A DNA stretch of 64,000 nucleotides from Phoronis australis (lineage: Eukaryota > Phoronida > Phoronidae). The notes under the pieces were generated by a model. That model made no database searches. It was given only the letters and a program-made list of their open reading frames with translations, and was not told the DNA's origin. Positions 46,892-58,698 of the stretch are shown piece after piece. Position numbers and translations under genes: made by a program. Within the stretch, counting starts at the first letter, position 1. Every line of letters starts with the position of its first letter. The stretch spans positions 467,312-531,311 of the forward strand of contig NMRA01000122.1 in assembly GCA_002633005.1 (NCBI GenBank), given 5' to 3'.

Positions 46892-47265
46892 TTATGGCTT
46901 TGTCGACTTGTAATAGGCAGATTTCAATGACACGAGTTTTTGTTTTGGGTAGTTCCTCTGGTGTGCTTGTCCAGGTTGGGATTTCAGAACGAGAAGCGAG
47001 TCCAGCGTCTCGTTACCAAGTGACGCCCTTTGGTCAATTTTGTTCTTTCTAATGCAAGAAAAGACTCGTTCACAGGTTGCCTTGCCATGTGGAATCGTCA
47101 GGATTCTAAGCATAACATGTGAGAGATTCTTGAACCGAAAAATGTCTCCTGCATCTTTTATTTTGGCGATGTTCACCCACATTTGATCAATTGTTCCTGT
47201 GCAGTTAATATCCTGGCAACTCTGGTATTCAGCAAATTCCAGTTGAACAGTATCACTTGATACTC
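46892..47265 (-). CDS. hAT transposase C-terminal exon (dimerisation domain)
   Basis: On the minus strand an acceptor (CATGTTTCAG, AG at 47267-47266) is followed by 123 open codons and a stop at 46892. The region FKNLSHVMLRILTIPHGKAT, CERVFSCIRKNK then LGNETLDSLLVLK is the classic hAT C-terminal dimerisation motif (short hydrophobic run, P-x-(S/N/K)-(A/T)-x-(S/C)-E-R-x-F-S, and L-x-L-L at the end of a helix). The exon includes the true C-terminus with a basic tail. The upstream exons with the DDE catalytic core were not found within this window, so it is a remnant or a domesticated exon. The frame itself is intact, which suggests a recent origin. Confidence 0.8.
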
Positions 47266-48995
47266 CTGAAACATGAAAAATAAATGCAGGACTACAATAG
47301 TTTTACTTGGAAAAGAATGCCATCACATTTTGAGACAGCAGAAACCTAAGTAACCTGGAGCTTATAACTACAAAGGCTTAACTACAATATGCCAGTCTTT
47401 TTAAAGATTAAAATCTTTAATTCTTAATTTTAAGTGGACAATTCTTTTAATTAAAGTGCACCCAAGTTTGTTAGAATATTCAAGACGAAACCAACCTTCT
47501 GGTAGCAAAGGCGGGTACTTCACCAGGAAATGAAAAAGTGAAAAGGGCACCCATAGAAATTAAAAACCTCAAAATATACCCCACTAACATTGTGAAAAGG
47601 CATTTTTTGTCGATATCTGTCAAAAACGTGGGTAAGGAATGGAGCAGGAACATGCCTGACTATTGATTAGTGAAAATCATACCCATAGAATACCTAACTG
47701 CATGAAGATCATGCCCATAAAAGTACCTAAATTGACGAACACCCAACTCATAGAAATACCAAAAATCAGCAGAAACCCCACCCATGATGGGCAGCACATA
47801 TGTACCCACCAATATAATGAGTGCCCCACCCCCCTGGTCGGCAGTACCCTGGAAGTTGCCTATCGTCTAAGCTGTGCATTCAAAGCCACCCTGTCGCCCG
47901 TGCACTGTGCTAAAACGATCCTGAAAACGTTCGACCTTGTCTTGATGCAAAATAATATCATATGAACCAAAGAAAGTATGACACTATCAACATTTGAACT
48001 GTTGGACTACTACACTAAAGTTTTGCAAAACAAACTGAAAATATACACTCAAATCCACGCTGTCGTTGTCGAAGGCATAACCAGACGCTTCCGCTGAGAA
48101 AATCAGGCCCGACTAATTATTACACTAATAGCACCAATAAAAGAGCGAGTTTATTTCATCCCAAAAGTGGGAGAAACACATAAACAAAAGACATAGGTCG
48201 GAATTATGACAAACTGTTTTTATAATTGCCGATCATTTACTCGCAGTATAATTTGACAAAGTTACTATTAATATCAATAAGCCAGTTCTACATGCGTACG
48301 GTATCCTAGTGGACAAGCTGTGAACTAGGTCGGCACGAAATCGCCGATGTGGATTCATATCTACCCAGGATTTCCCGTGAAAATTTTCAACAGTGTGTTG
48401 GCGGGACCCCGGCCGATCGGACACGTTATGTGCCGCAAAAACATATATGATGCGCCCCTGCAAAAATAGGGATAAACAGTGAAATAATATACGAAGAAAA
48501 CGAACTTGTGGATAATAATATTTTATTAACAATGAACTTGACACTCACTCGTGAATTGCGTACCATTACAAAGTGGTTTCGTATAGCGTAGGATCGCATA
48601 AAAAATCATACGATTATACGCCTGTTTTGTACAAGTAAACACTGGTATGACTAGATAAAATGCCAGCCACAGACACGGAGAAGTTTCGTGGCCTCATACT
48701 TAATTGGTATTACAGTGTACTTTTCATTCTTCACTACCACAAAACACTTCCGAAGCATTATATGCTCTCGAGGAAATCAAAAAAAAACAATATACCTGCT
48801 TTCCTCGTAGCTTCATAGTTCGCACAAGCGGGAACGATACACCACCCCATAGTGGCACTCACTCTGAAGAAGAACCACTGATGTCGCTGATTTCTCACCT
48901 TCCTCATAGGTTAACGTGACACCTCTCGGTGAGGTGAGATCGGCCGTATATGAGGTGATGTGGATATAGACCGATAAAGACGGTAAAAAAGACAG
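47266..48995. other. Interior of the inner element, noncoding
   Basis: Contains short repeats of ACCCATAGAA / CCCATAAAA type (47540-47790), possibly intron of the hAT remnant. No catalytic transposase motif was recognised. Confidence 0.4.
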
Positions 48996-50115
48996 GTGGC
49001 ATTCTCCTTTAAGTTTTCCAAATAGCGTACTTAAAATTTTTAAGTTCCTGTGGAGTCGGGATTAACCGCAGTTCAAATCTGGGCAAGATCGCACACCGCA
49101 ACAAGCAAAAAATCTGGAAGAAAACACATGTTGTTGTCATGTGACGTTTGTTTTGAAGTTTGTCTGCAGGTGTGCGCCGAGTGAGCGAGCGTGTGCGTGT
49201 CATCAGAGTTCATGTGCCAGAGTCGGTAGCAGGCCCACATACTAACGTATAAGCGGGCCCTAGCGCGCCCTTCTTGGCCACGTGCTCATTAAAACTGGTC
49301 AAGTTTCGATTCGCGGTTTTTACGGTTTTTACGTGTACAAAAGTAATCTGCATTCCTGTTGAGGGAGAAGAGCTGTACAGGAAAGATAACAATACAATTC
49401 CGTTGACAAATACACTGCTTCTGTTCTGAAAGACCTGGCCATAGTGGGACATGTTCCTCGCAAGATCAGCAGAACTTTTGCGTTCTTTTTGAAGTGTACA
49501 GCCACAGCTAAACACCGACATAGCGGCGAGGCTCGTGGGTCTAGAAATTCCGCACACAATGATTTTTCAGGACTGTCGGATATTATTGATAAATTGAAGA
49601 CATTACTGTAGAATTTTAGAACTGTAGGTAAAGCATCTTTCGCATATGTTCATCAGGACTGGACTCTATTTTAGCGAAGTCTGAAAATGAGATAGGGGCA
49701 CGGGTGCTTATCAGTCCAAGAATAATGGTATTTCACTTGCTGCAAGCAAACGGACTGGTCTTCCACCTTTCCTCCCTTTTCTTTGTTTCGGACTAGTCCA
49801 CTAATTCCTTTGTGCATGACCACACACTGTGTTCTTTTGTCTAGACGAATCGCGTAACGGGCGACATATACTGAATCGGTAGGATCGCACTGCACTGATC
49901 TTTTTTACTGCCGGAGCATCAACATGCTGACTAAACTGAACCTTAAAATTCAGCACAAGGAGGAGAATATTTATTCATGTTCATCTGTGAAACGATAGTG
50001 TTTTTGTGCTCTGAAAATTCCCTCACCACCTGTGCGAACGGCAAGTGAACTTCTACTCGTCCAGCGCCATTTTTACTCGCATTGGCGACTGGGCGAGTGG
50101 CGAAGTATATCCCTG

Positions 50116-50644
50116 CATATTTAGCACCAGCTACACTACTATGTAATGCATTAGTCTAGACATATTCAGCACCTACTATCCTACTATGTAATGCATTAGT
50201 CTAGGCATTCAGGGTCTGACCTACCCTACTATGTAATGCAGTAGTCTAGACATATTCAGGATCACCTACCTACTACGTAATGCATTAGTCTGGACATATT
50301 CAGCACCACCTACCCTACTATGTAATGCATTAGTCTAGACACATTCAGGGTCACCTACCCTACTATGTAATGCATTAGTCTAGACATATTCAGGGTCACC
50401 TACCCTACCCTGTAATGCATTAGTCTAGACATATTCAGGGTCACCTACCCTACTAACAATAATGCATTAGTCTAGACATATTCAGCTCACCTACCCTACC
50501 CTGTAATGCATTAGTCTGGACACATTCAGCGTCACCTACCCTACCTAGTAAAGCATTACTCTGGACATATTTAGGGTTCCAATTACCCAACCATGTAATG
50601 CATTAGTCTAGACATATTCAGCACCACCTACCCTACCGTATAAT
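50116..50644. repeat. 45-bp satellite, right part
   Basis: About twelve units of the same satellite as 43051-43418, with recurring swaps between GCACCACC and GGGTCACC before TACCCTAC. Interrupted only by the transposon insertion. Confidence 0.95.
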
Positions 50645-51654
50645 GGGCTTGCAATATACAGGGTTCCCTTCTCTACCCATAAGTTAAGTAGAAGAGATTG
50701 AAATACTGACCCTGACTAACAATTCAAAGTCTGGGTACACCAAACTGCATTACGCCAAGTTCCAGGTTTTGCATATCCTGAGAGCAGACCTTTATCTAAC
50801 AGACTCTAATATTTAAATACCACGGCTAAGACGCCCTGTTTAGCATTTAGACAACTTAGTAAGTAAACAGGTAAGCATTATTGTCTCTTTAAACATGCTC
50901 GACTCAGCTCTGGTAAATAATAATATAAAGTTAAGACATGATATGCTACCGTAGATACGATATACTTCATTGCAGACCCATGTACAGTAATAAACTACAC
51001 CACTATGGGCAATTTGATGCAGTCACAGGTCACGACACTTTGGGAAATTGGGAAACCCATTTTAGACTGTCTTGCTATTTTTGAAATGGTGGATGGACCC
51101 CTCTGAGAGTGATCACGTTAATAAAACAGACCTACAGCCAAGGTATTCACTGCTCTCCCGATTAAATAAAAATCTTGTCCAACGTGAAGATAAGAAGACT
51201 CCATGTGATCAATGAAACCCTCACGCCAACATCATGGAAAGATGCACTGACCAGAGACAGTCACTAAGGCAAGCAGAGCACCAGGACTTGATTAGAGACA
51301 TCATATCTGTTTAATAGGCCAGTTAGTTTACAAATTTAGCAAGTACAGTAAATAAACAGTAACCCAGAGATAAGAATCTCATGTACTAGATCAAACGGAA
51401 GACAGGAAATGCCATGGTTTGCCTGACCAGAGAGTACAAATAACCTTCTTGTAATAACTGTTTCTCAATTTATCCAAAGCTAGCGCATAAACCACAACCT
51501 CAAAAGGAAACCATAGAAGGCAGAGCCAGAATCAAAATAGACCACTGAAGATTTGAACATAGTTGGGAAATTGAAGTCAGACATTTGAAAACTTAGAATA
51601 CTGATAAGAAAACAAACTTGATATAAGAAATCATAAAAGATTAGTCATTAACAC
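50645..51654. other. Noncoding stretch
   Basis: Nothing gene-like or repetitive was supported. Confidence 0.5.
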
Positions 51655-51786
51655 GTAGAAAATTAAATCAATTACAGGACTTACGATTGAGTTGGCTACA
51701 TTGCATCCTCCTCTCGATGACTTCAGCAGGCCTCCTCGAGAGGACGCAACGTAGCCAAAAGTTCAGTAATTGATTTAATTTTCTAC
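51655..51786. mobile_element. 132-bp near-palindrome (foldback)
   Basis: The left arm GTAGAAAATTAAATCAATTA ... TTGGCTACATTGCATCCTC pairs with the right arm, whose complement is GTAGAAAATTAAATCAATTA ... TTGGCTACGTTGCGTCCTC; the left arm has a 9-10 base extra segment. The centre is TGACTTCAGCAGGC. Probably a small foldback element. Confidence 0.8.
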
Positions 51787-53787
51787 ATATTATTACTCAA
51801 CTGGATGACTGAAAGTATTCATAGCATTATTATATCCAACTATGGACACGACGTCCTAAGATCTGTTCGTCATTTTATTAGTCATTAGCATTGATTGAGA
51901 TTTTCAAAGACAAAGTACCGTATCTCTTTATATTTAAATGGGGGCTCCATTTGCCAATCTAACACTACAAACTTCCTAAGTCAGAATTGTTCATAAAAAA
52001 ATCAGAAAGGCTCAATCATAATACCCTGCCTCAAGAGGCCAACCTGTGTGCCGAATATTGGGGATGAAAGGGGTAAATTGGTCATTACCCAGCACACGAG
52101 ACAACCGAAATTTTCCGTCAAAAAAACAAAAAAACATGCTATCTTAACGATGTTGGAAAACATTTGCCTGATTTTCACTTCAGATATTTCATTTTTTTCA
52201 TTTTCGGCTCTTGCTAAGAATTTTGCCAGGATCCATTTAGCCAGTTCATGTTACGCTAAGCCGCAAGCCCTGCACACACAAGTTTAGGGATGTTGCATTA
52301 ATCAAACTACTAGCATGTATTTAAAGGGCACATGGGAGTCAAGTACTATTATTAGATTACATTCATTCGCTTACACCCATTTTTTAAATTTAATCAACGG
52401 AGATGCACCAGTAATCAGTGTGTGGATGAAGTTACTTGCAATATCTTGACTGACTGCTCTTCCAAACAGTAGGATATAATGAGGATAGTGACTTATGAGT
52501 TGGAAACAACAACCAGTGAATACTTACGCAATCCCTACAATTAATGTAACAAAGTCACCAGATCACTGCGCTAGATCCCTAATTATGTACAGCATGAGTC
52601 ATTGTGTGCTAATGGAGCAGATCAACTCTAACAAGTGTTCCTGAAACACCAGTGTACAAGAACAGTCAAGTGTCCCACAAATTGTGGTGAAGACACCACA
52701 AAGAAATAACAAGAGGGTGATAGTAATATCAGGAATGGAACAGATCAGTTGGGAGACAAGTGACAGCCTGGACAGTTTGCTCAACAGTGGTCAGCCACAA
52801 CCCTCTGGTCACTGACATAACTCACTTACTCACTACTGCAAAGGAAACAGTGGTGTACTTTCCCTGGGCCAAATACACAAGTTTCATGTCAACTCTCAAC
52901 TAGGATACTGGGTTACTCCCTACATGCCAGGTGGCGCTAGAGAGACAATAGGCAACCACAACATGCAACCAGGTGTGCTTTCTATATACCGGAGAACCTC
53001 GCAAAAACACAAACTCACTCACACAAGACTTCGCGAAATATTGCCAGGCATTACAAGAGAACCACGTGATAACACTAGCTTCTTTTGCGAAATTCTTGCA
53101 TCTACGAAAATCAACCCTGAGGTAGCCACGTGAGACACTTGTCATCCAAAAACCCCCTACTCATGGATTGCTGTCCGTTTTCAATGAATTTGATTCATAA
53201 AACTACAGACCTTTATTCATTAGCACCACCTAGTGAACATCAAGTCAAACATTACTTCATACCAAAAACATTGTACCTGAATCTACCTTTAATTATACTT
53301 CCTGGTAAAAGGAATTCCTTCAGCCTCATTTTCATACGTTAACTTCAAGAACATCTGTCATTTTGAAGCCAACAAAGTTTTGGTTTTGTGTGGGTTACAA
53401 AACATACAAAGCGTTATCACCATGTAGCAAGTACTTTGAAGTCAGGGTTAATTTCTCCTTCCTCCTAATGAAAAATACGTTGTAAACGTTCTTGTTACAC
53501 TCTGAGGAAAATCCTCAGGTGTGGGAAAATGTCTTGCACCTTTACAAGCTTGTCCTCCAGAGTCTCATCTGTAACAGGGCAGTTTAAAGGTGAAGCAGAA
53601 AGGATTTCTAGAATGCAAAGCATGGTTAAACACTTCTTCAGTATATCCCGTCGTGAAATGAGTACGGTCGTACCGCAAACAAGAGTAGTTTACTACCCTA
53701 CAGACGAGCAGAATACTCATACACCAGAAAAGACCATCTCTCAATCCTTAATTTACCAAGTACATCACTTTTAACTTCAACAGAACC
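51787..53787. other. Noncoding stretch with dispersed-repeat fragments
   Basis: 52195-52275 (TTTTGCCAGGATCCATTTAG) resembles the complement of 36880-36930. 53030-53130 has a TCGCGAAATATT / TGCGAAATTC pattern typical of interspersed repeats. An 81-codon frame at 53529-53774 (+) has no recognisable domain. Confidence 0.4.
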
Positions 53788-53919
53788 AAGCTTACGACAT
53801 GAACTCCAATAGTACAAGCTTACGGCACTTACTCCAATAGTACAAGCTTTACGGCACAAACTCCAATAGTACAAGCTTACGGCACTTACTCCAGTATTAC
53901 AAGCTTAGGGCACAAACTC
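53788..53919. repeat. Minisatellite of about 28-29 bp, 5 units
   Basis: Units of AAGCTTACGGCACTTACTCC plus AATAGTAC with alternating CTTACT / AAACT variants. Confidence 0.9.
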
Positions 53920-55325
53920 CAATGGATATTTAAATGAGCATTTCCCCCCATCATACCGAGCTTGACATGGACCAATACTACACCTGTATGACAAAAAGCA
54001 TGTTCAACTTCAAGCACATAGCTTATCTATCTTCCAAATTGTTTAGAAAGACAAATTAAAAATGTTGTAATCTGAATTTCAAACTAACTTACTGGTAAAA
54101 CAACACTTCATGTACAATGCACAAATATTGACAGGTTGGTGAATACACCTTATATGAAAATATGCTGAGCTAAATCAAAAATTTTCTCCTCAAATATATA
54201 CAAGTTGGAAGTAGAACATTCTGACAGGATGAACGATTATTGATTTATTTAAGTACAGCAGTTAAGTGCCAGAGGCATGTCTCCTGCTAAATACCTGAGG
54301 CTGACCGAGGAGACCAGTACCAGTCCACAGTTGAAATAATATTTAAACACCTAGGTTTATTGAAGCAATACAAAACATGACAGAAAATAAACAAATCATA
54401 AATAATGCTTGTTAAAAAGAAAGTACAGTACTTTAGGCATAAACAATAAACAGTTGATCTTGTAGCACTCACTGACAAATCAGGTTGATAAATTGACTAT
54501 ATACCATTCAGAGAAAGCACAGCAGTCAACCCATAGAGGGCACCACTTGCAGGGCTTTCAACTTGGTAACAGTCAACATAGAAACACAGCAGGTGCATTT
54601 TACTTTACCTGAAACAACCAAAGCCAGTCAAGTTGTACCAACTTGATAACAAATTATTGCAGACTTCCTCAAATTGCAAAAAAATTTAAACAGGTAACAC
54701 ACATACATGAGAGAAAAAATCACACAATCGTAGATAGCAGTTGTGTGTCAGTTGTTCCCCATTTCACCTGCATGACATTCTAATTTTACAAATTTCATTA
54801 ATTTTCTAAATATTCGTTTGTAAGCCCACCAACAACTTCTGGTATACCGCGACAACGTTGAACTCCTTAAAATTACCCTAGTTCATGCAAACACCCTTCA
54901 ACATGTAATGACTGACAAAAATGAGTTATTGACCAGAACCAGTGATTCAGACAAAATTTTGTTTTAAAAGCCCAGTGTTCTCCACAACCTTTTTTGATTT
55001 GTCACAGCGTCAAGTTTAAATTTTGTAGTGACGAATTTGCCTTACTTGCATTGAGTTTGAAATCCTATGCAACGACTTTCAGGTATTGAGATAAGTTGTT
55101 TCTCAAGCAAGTTAAGACACTGCGGACTTTTGGTATCACTTCAATGCATTTATTTTAAGACTTAACACACTAACTGAACCCCACAGAATAGACACTGACT
55201 TCCGAACACGAAACATCGTCCCATTCCGTGATTACAGAGTTTTTCCATTTAAATATCTTTGCTATTAATTGAGATGAATATGGTACCACATATATCACCC
55301 TGAAGCTAATACTCACAACACCTTA
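53920..55325. other. Noncoding stretch
   Basis: A minus-strand frame near 54300-54360 (STVDWYWSPRSAS, before CAG|GTATTT) was considered but lacks a clear acceptor in phase. Confidence 0.4.
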
Positions 55326-55840
55326 AAGTGCTTTCCCATTAGAGGTAAAACTTCGCTTTTACCGAAGTTTCGCTAAGTGGGAAAGGTTAACTCCGGTAGT
55401 TAATCTGCAAGTGAAACTTTGCTGAAAATAGTAGGATTTAAAAGCGAAGCTTCGGTACTCACCAAAACTTTGGTGTAGTGGGAACGATCAGAGCGAAGCT
55501 TCATCAAAGTTATTGATAGATGTCGTTGCAACGATATACAATCACGCAAAACTCGAAAACGTGTTCTTTGTTATTGTAACGTAACCGACGTGCTCTCAAT
55601 AGATGCACGTAAAATAAGTAGAAGAAAGCATATCTGATGTAGACACCGATCATTTTCATAAACACTCTCGTAAATGGCAGGAGACCAATTTTCAGGTAGC
55701 CTCGAAACCCACTACTCGATAATCATTTGAGAGGACGCATGAACTGCACTGTCAGGTTCTACTCCAATGACTGAGTCGACATTTAGTGATAACTTCGATA
55801 TCACTGTCAGTAAACTGAAGTTCCGTAATGGGAATGCACC
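55326..55840. mobile_element. MITE-like element, about 515 bp
   Basis: The left end AGTGCTTTCCCATTAGAGG and the complement of the right end, GGTGCATTCCCATTACGGAA, are imperfect inverted repeats. Interior words such as AAAGCGAAGCTTCGG are themselves palindromic. Just outside, CAGCGTTTACAATGGGAAAA is tandemly duplicated (55843-55880). Confidence 0.5.
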
Positions 55841-56560
55841 ATCAGCGTTTACAATGGGAAAAGCACCGTCAGTGTTTACAATCATTACCACCACATGGGT
55901 TCACATGAAGTACATAAGGTCATCAATCTTGTCAACAGCATAGGAGAATAATAAAATATTTTAAGTAAAAAAAAAAAAAAACAATCCAACATCAAAGCAA
56001 CCTCTGGACAAACACCCTGACATTCCTGGTTACTTACTTTTGTCATAATTTGTAAACTACCTAACTCATTTTTCATTTCCCACATCACTCCCCCCCAGTA
56101 AGTCTTCATAATATGTGTGATTAGTGTCATTACATGGTATTCATTATTGCGGCTACATTTGTAACTTCATCACGTTTTCCTGTTTTGGTTGCATTCTTAC
56201 ATTTAGAACTTGCGTCATGTATTATATAGGTTGGCGAATAGACAAAATCAAACCAAATACGGAACAAGTAAAAACATGATAAGGAACTGACTAGTGTTGC
56301 ACATTAGTTGGTATATGGTCGAGTGCAGTCCTGATTCCATGATTAAAGAGGGTGCTGCCATTTGGACGACATTTTTGATCAATTCAGCATATTATAGTAA
56401 CTATGATAGGCATTTGGAATGATTAATTTATTTTTAAGACAAAAATGAAAACAGCACTTTTAAAAACCCGGAAGAATGACGCAGCAAACAAGTTGTGAAC
56501 ATGTCAACCGCTAACTGTGCTTAATGGCTTTGACAACCGCAGATTTTCTGTCTCTACCCC

Positions 56561-56612
56561 GTTGCCTTTGATAGTTGCCTTTGACAGTTGCCTTTGACAG
56601 TTGCCTTTGACA
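56561..56612. repeat. 15-bp tandem repeat
   Basis: About three and a half units of GTTGCCTTTGACA(G) with one GATA variant. Confidence 0.9.
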
Positions 56613-56671
56613 AGAGTAATGACGTTAGAAAACAGGCAATAACACTACTACAACAGAGACCAGTCAGCCAT

Positions 56672-56836
56672 ACAGTGTCTGTATAGTGCGACTAGCTCAC
56701 TGTGTCTGTATAGTGCGACTAGCTCACTGTGTCTGTATAGTGCGACTAGCTCAGTGTCTGTATAGTGCGACTAGCTCAGTGTCTGTATAGTGCGACTAGC
56801 TCACCGTGTCTGTATAATGCGACTAGCTCACAGTGT
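56672..56836. repeat. Minisatellite of 22-28 bp, about 6-7 units
   Basis: Units of GTGTCTGTATAGTGCGACTA plus GCTCACT; two units are shortened to about 22 bp by loss of the CACT linker. Confidence 0.95.
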
Positions 56837-57299
56837 CCACTAGGGGGCACCAGAGTGAAGTAGTGAATCCCGTCCAAAAATCAACCTGTCAATTTTCATG
56901 ATTCTTCAAGTGGTTTGGCAGATAGAAAGGCAGACGCCAAAAACTCACTAAAAATTTTGACAATAGCCACTAGGTGGCGCAGAATTGCCAAAGCCATCCG
57001 AAAATGGAAAGGTGTCGTCGTCTCCTTAATAGAAATCTATTTGGCAAATTTCATGAAAAACCATCCAAGAATACCAAAGCTACATAGGAAGTTATAAAAA
57101 AACAAAATTGCCAATAGGGGGTATAGCGGTAGTCGAATCGGTCTGAAATTCGTGGTCAGCTTCATAGGAACTCATCTGCTAAATCTCATTAAGATCCAGT
57201 GAGGGGTTTAGGAGATACATCTGCCGATGCCCGGGACACAGGATGCCCAGACAGAGATGACTTCAATATGCACCCACATATAAACATGTGAGTGCATAA
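56836..57299. repeat. Interspersed family E repeat
   Basis: Shares GCCACTAGGTGGCGCAGAA, GGCAAATTTCATGAAAAACC, GGGGTTTAGGAGATACATC and CCCACATATAAACATGTGAG with copies at 37087-37799 and 40607-40771. Noncoding. Confidence 0.65.
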
Positions 57300-58110
57300 A
57301 AAATGTTCCAGTAATCATTTATTTACAAAATATAATCAGCCATATAGTGTGTACAGTTCACAAGTAAAGCTATGAGACAGGCAGAAAACAGACAAAATAC
57401 ACCTTTAAACTTCATGGCTGGTTATTCAAAGACCCTTTAGGTACACTATTGATTTGACCTTAACGCACAGCATTACCAAGGTCGGATCAACAAGAGCATT
57501 TCATGTAATTAGTTTGCACCAACACGATGCAATCAAATACGGCATGTACCAATAACTGAGAAACAGGAAAACAACGCATTTTTGTTAGCCTAAACAGAGT
57601 AGATCAAGGTTAAGAATTCTGTACTTGGACTGAAAGCATATTACTCAAAACCACAAAGCCATTCATCAATCCTAACACAGCACTGGACTTGCTCCTGGCC
57701 ATAACTAGAAAAATCCCAGGGTCCAAGTCTCATTTCCTGTACGTTGAGTGCATTGGTGCCACTTTGTGTACATTTTCCCCATTCCCAGTTTTGTGGTCAA
57801 GTTGTTGCCAGGGATACCAGTCCCTTAGCTTAGCAGGGAGCCAGTTAAGGTTGGTACAATCCCTGATCAATTTGCGCTGTGGTGCGCAAAATCACAACAA
57901 TTTGGTTAAATTAAAAACCATCCTCCATCGACAGACCGTGTCAAACCGCAGAGACAGCCTTACACAGTAAGGCAGACAGTTTTCTAATAAAGTATTCCCA
58001 GTACACAGCCAGTTAGTTTGATTTACATAAATTGAAGTCTGTATTGAACCGAATAACCTTCTAGAAAAAAAATGCCCTAAAAATGTTTGTACTATTCTGT
58101 GTGTATTTAC

Positions 58111-58131
58111 CACTGCTCTTCTGAGTGCTCA
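58111..58131 (-). CDS. Likely 21-base exon of the minus-strand gene
   Basis: On the minus strand, TTGTTTTTTTGTACTTAG precedes 21 bases and the donor AGTG|GTAAAT (GT 58110-58109). In the phase left by the exon at 58208-58261 it reads V-STQKSS plus one base, keeping the phase-1 pattern. The exon could be longer because the frame stays open beyond the donor. Confidence 0.35.
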
Positions 58132-58207
58132 CTAAGTACAAAAAAACAACTGCTGCATGAATGAAGTGAGTGTAAATGAATAGATAAACATTGTAAACAC
58201 AACTTAC

Positions 58208-58261
58208 CCAGTGGTTCAGGTGTGCCATCTATTGATAAGACTGAGAACTGGGTGAAGACAT
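58208..58261 (-). CDS. Exon of an unidentified minus-strand gene
   Basis: Bounded on the minus strand by an excellent acceptor (TTGTGTCCTTGTATTTCAG) and the canonical donor CTGG|GTAAGT (GT 58207-58206). Of the three frames only the one required by the upstream exon is open: after the split codon it reads VFTQFSVLSIDGTPEPL. Length 54, phase 1 in and out. Confidence 0.6.
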
Positions 58262-58432
58262 CTGAAATACAAGGACACAAATGTAACTTTTGTGATAAAA
58301 ATGTCAGTGATTTAGAGGATATTTCTTAAGGATACACAACAGCAACAGCAAAAAGAGATTCACAGCTCTGTTTGGTCGGCATGCAATGAGTCTGTGCATC
58401 TATTGGATAGCGCATTTCCCCCCCATACTTAC

Positions 58433-58597
58433 TTTGTTTTGAGACTCCAAGGCATTTGAAACTTTTTACTAGGAGCGGGTCACCCTCATACATCCAACCT
58501 GGATGAACTGTCATCATGGCTTGATAGGTTTTCCAGCGTGAGGCCAATAACAATAAAAGAATATTCAATCGATGGAACACAACACTAAAAGTAGGAA
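58433..58597 (-). CDS. Main exon of an unidentified minus-strand gene
   Basis: 165 bases, phase 1 in and out, with a canonical donor CAAA|GTAAGT (GT 58432-58431) and a weaker acceptor (GTTACTGGTAG). It encodes a hydrophobic helix followed by a polar segment: PTFSVVFHRLNILLLLLASR, then WKTYQAMMTVHPGWMYEGDP and LLVKSFKCLGVSKQ. The hydrophobic run (about 9 residues) is short for a membrane span and fits a buried helix in a helical-repeat protein. No family could be named. Joined to its neighbours it gives about 95 uninterrupted residues over four exons. Confidence 0.6.
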
Positions 58598-58698
58598 CTA
58601 CCAGTAACAGCCCGTCACGCATCAAATTTTGAATTACTTAAAGCAGTTAGGAAACCGCATTGGGTCCACAAAGTGAACGTTCGATTCAGGTTACTCAC

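Larger units (their letters stand above)
43930..49008. mobile_element. Inner TTAA-flanked DNA transposon, about 5.1 kb
   Basis: Perfect 14-base inverted ends AGGAGAATGCCACC (43930-43943) and GGTGGCATTCTCCT (48995-49008) are flanked on both sides by TTAA (43926-43929 and 49009-49012). TTAA targets are used by piggyBac and Kolobok elements; the ends do not start with CCC as piggyBac ends usually do, so Kolobok-like is favoured. No intact transposase of either type was found. Inside lie a P2X7-like pseudogene and a hAT exon, the latter probably from a further insertion. Confidence 0.75.
43419..50115. mobile_element. Outer hAT-like transposon inserted in the 45-bp satellite
   Basis: The left end CAGGCATATAT (43419) matches the complement of the right end, CAGGGATATAC (50115). 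Further in, both ends carry CTCGCC and GCTGGACGAGT. The 5-mer CATAT abuts both ends (43414-43418 and 50116-50120) and occurs once in an uninterrupted satellite unit (TAGACATATTCAG), so it is a target-site duplication. CAGG ends point to hAT; a 5-bp duplication is shorter than the usual 8. After removing the inner element the outer one is about 1.6 kb and has no recognisable transposase of its own. Confidence 0.8.

Noticed and set aside
46624-47052. 142-codon plus-strand frame
   Set aside because: It is the antisense shadow of the hAT C-terminal exon at 46892-47265.
49050-49110. tRNA-like B-box (GCAGTTCAAATCTGGG)
   Set aside because: No matching A-box or cloverleaf could be drawn around it.
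55985-56085. Minus-strand exon MWEMKNELGSLQIMTK before AAAA|GTAAGT as a continuation of the 58-kb gene
   Set aside because: The phase can be made to fit, but the acceptor would lie in a G-run (TGGGGGGGAG), which is not a plausible splice acceptor.
57700-57870. Minus-strand string LNWLPAKLRDWYPWQQLDHK
   Set aside because: It looks protein-like but lacks a start, splice sites or a recognisable family; it may be a conserved noncoding or repeat fragment.
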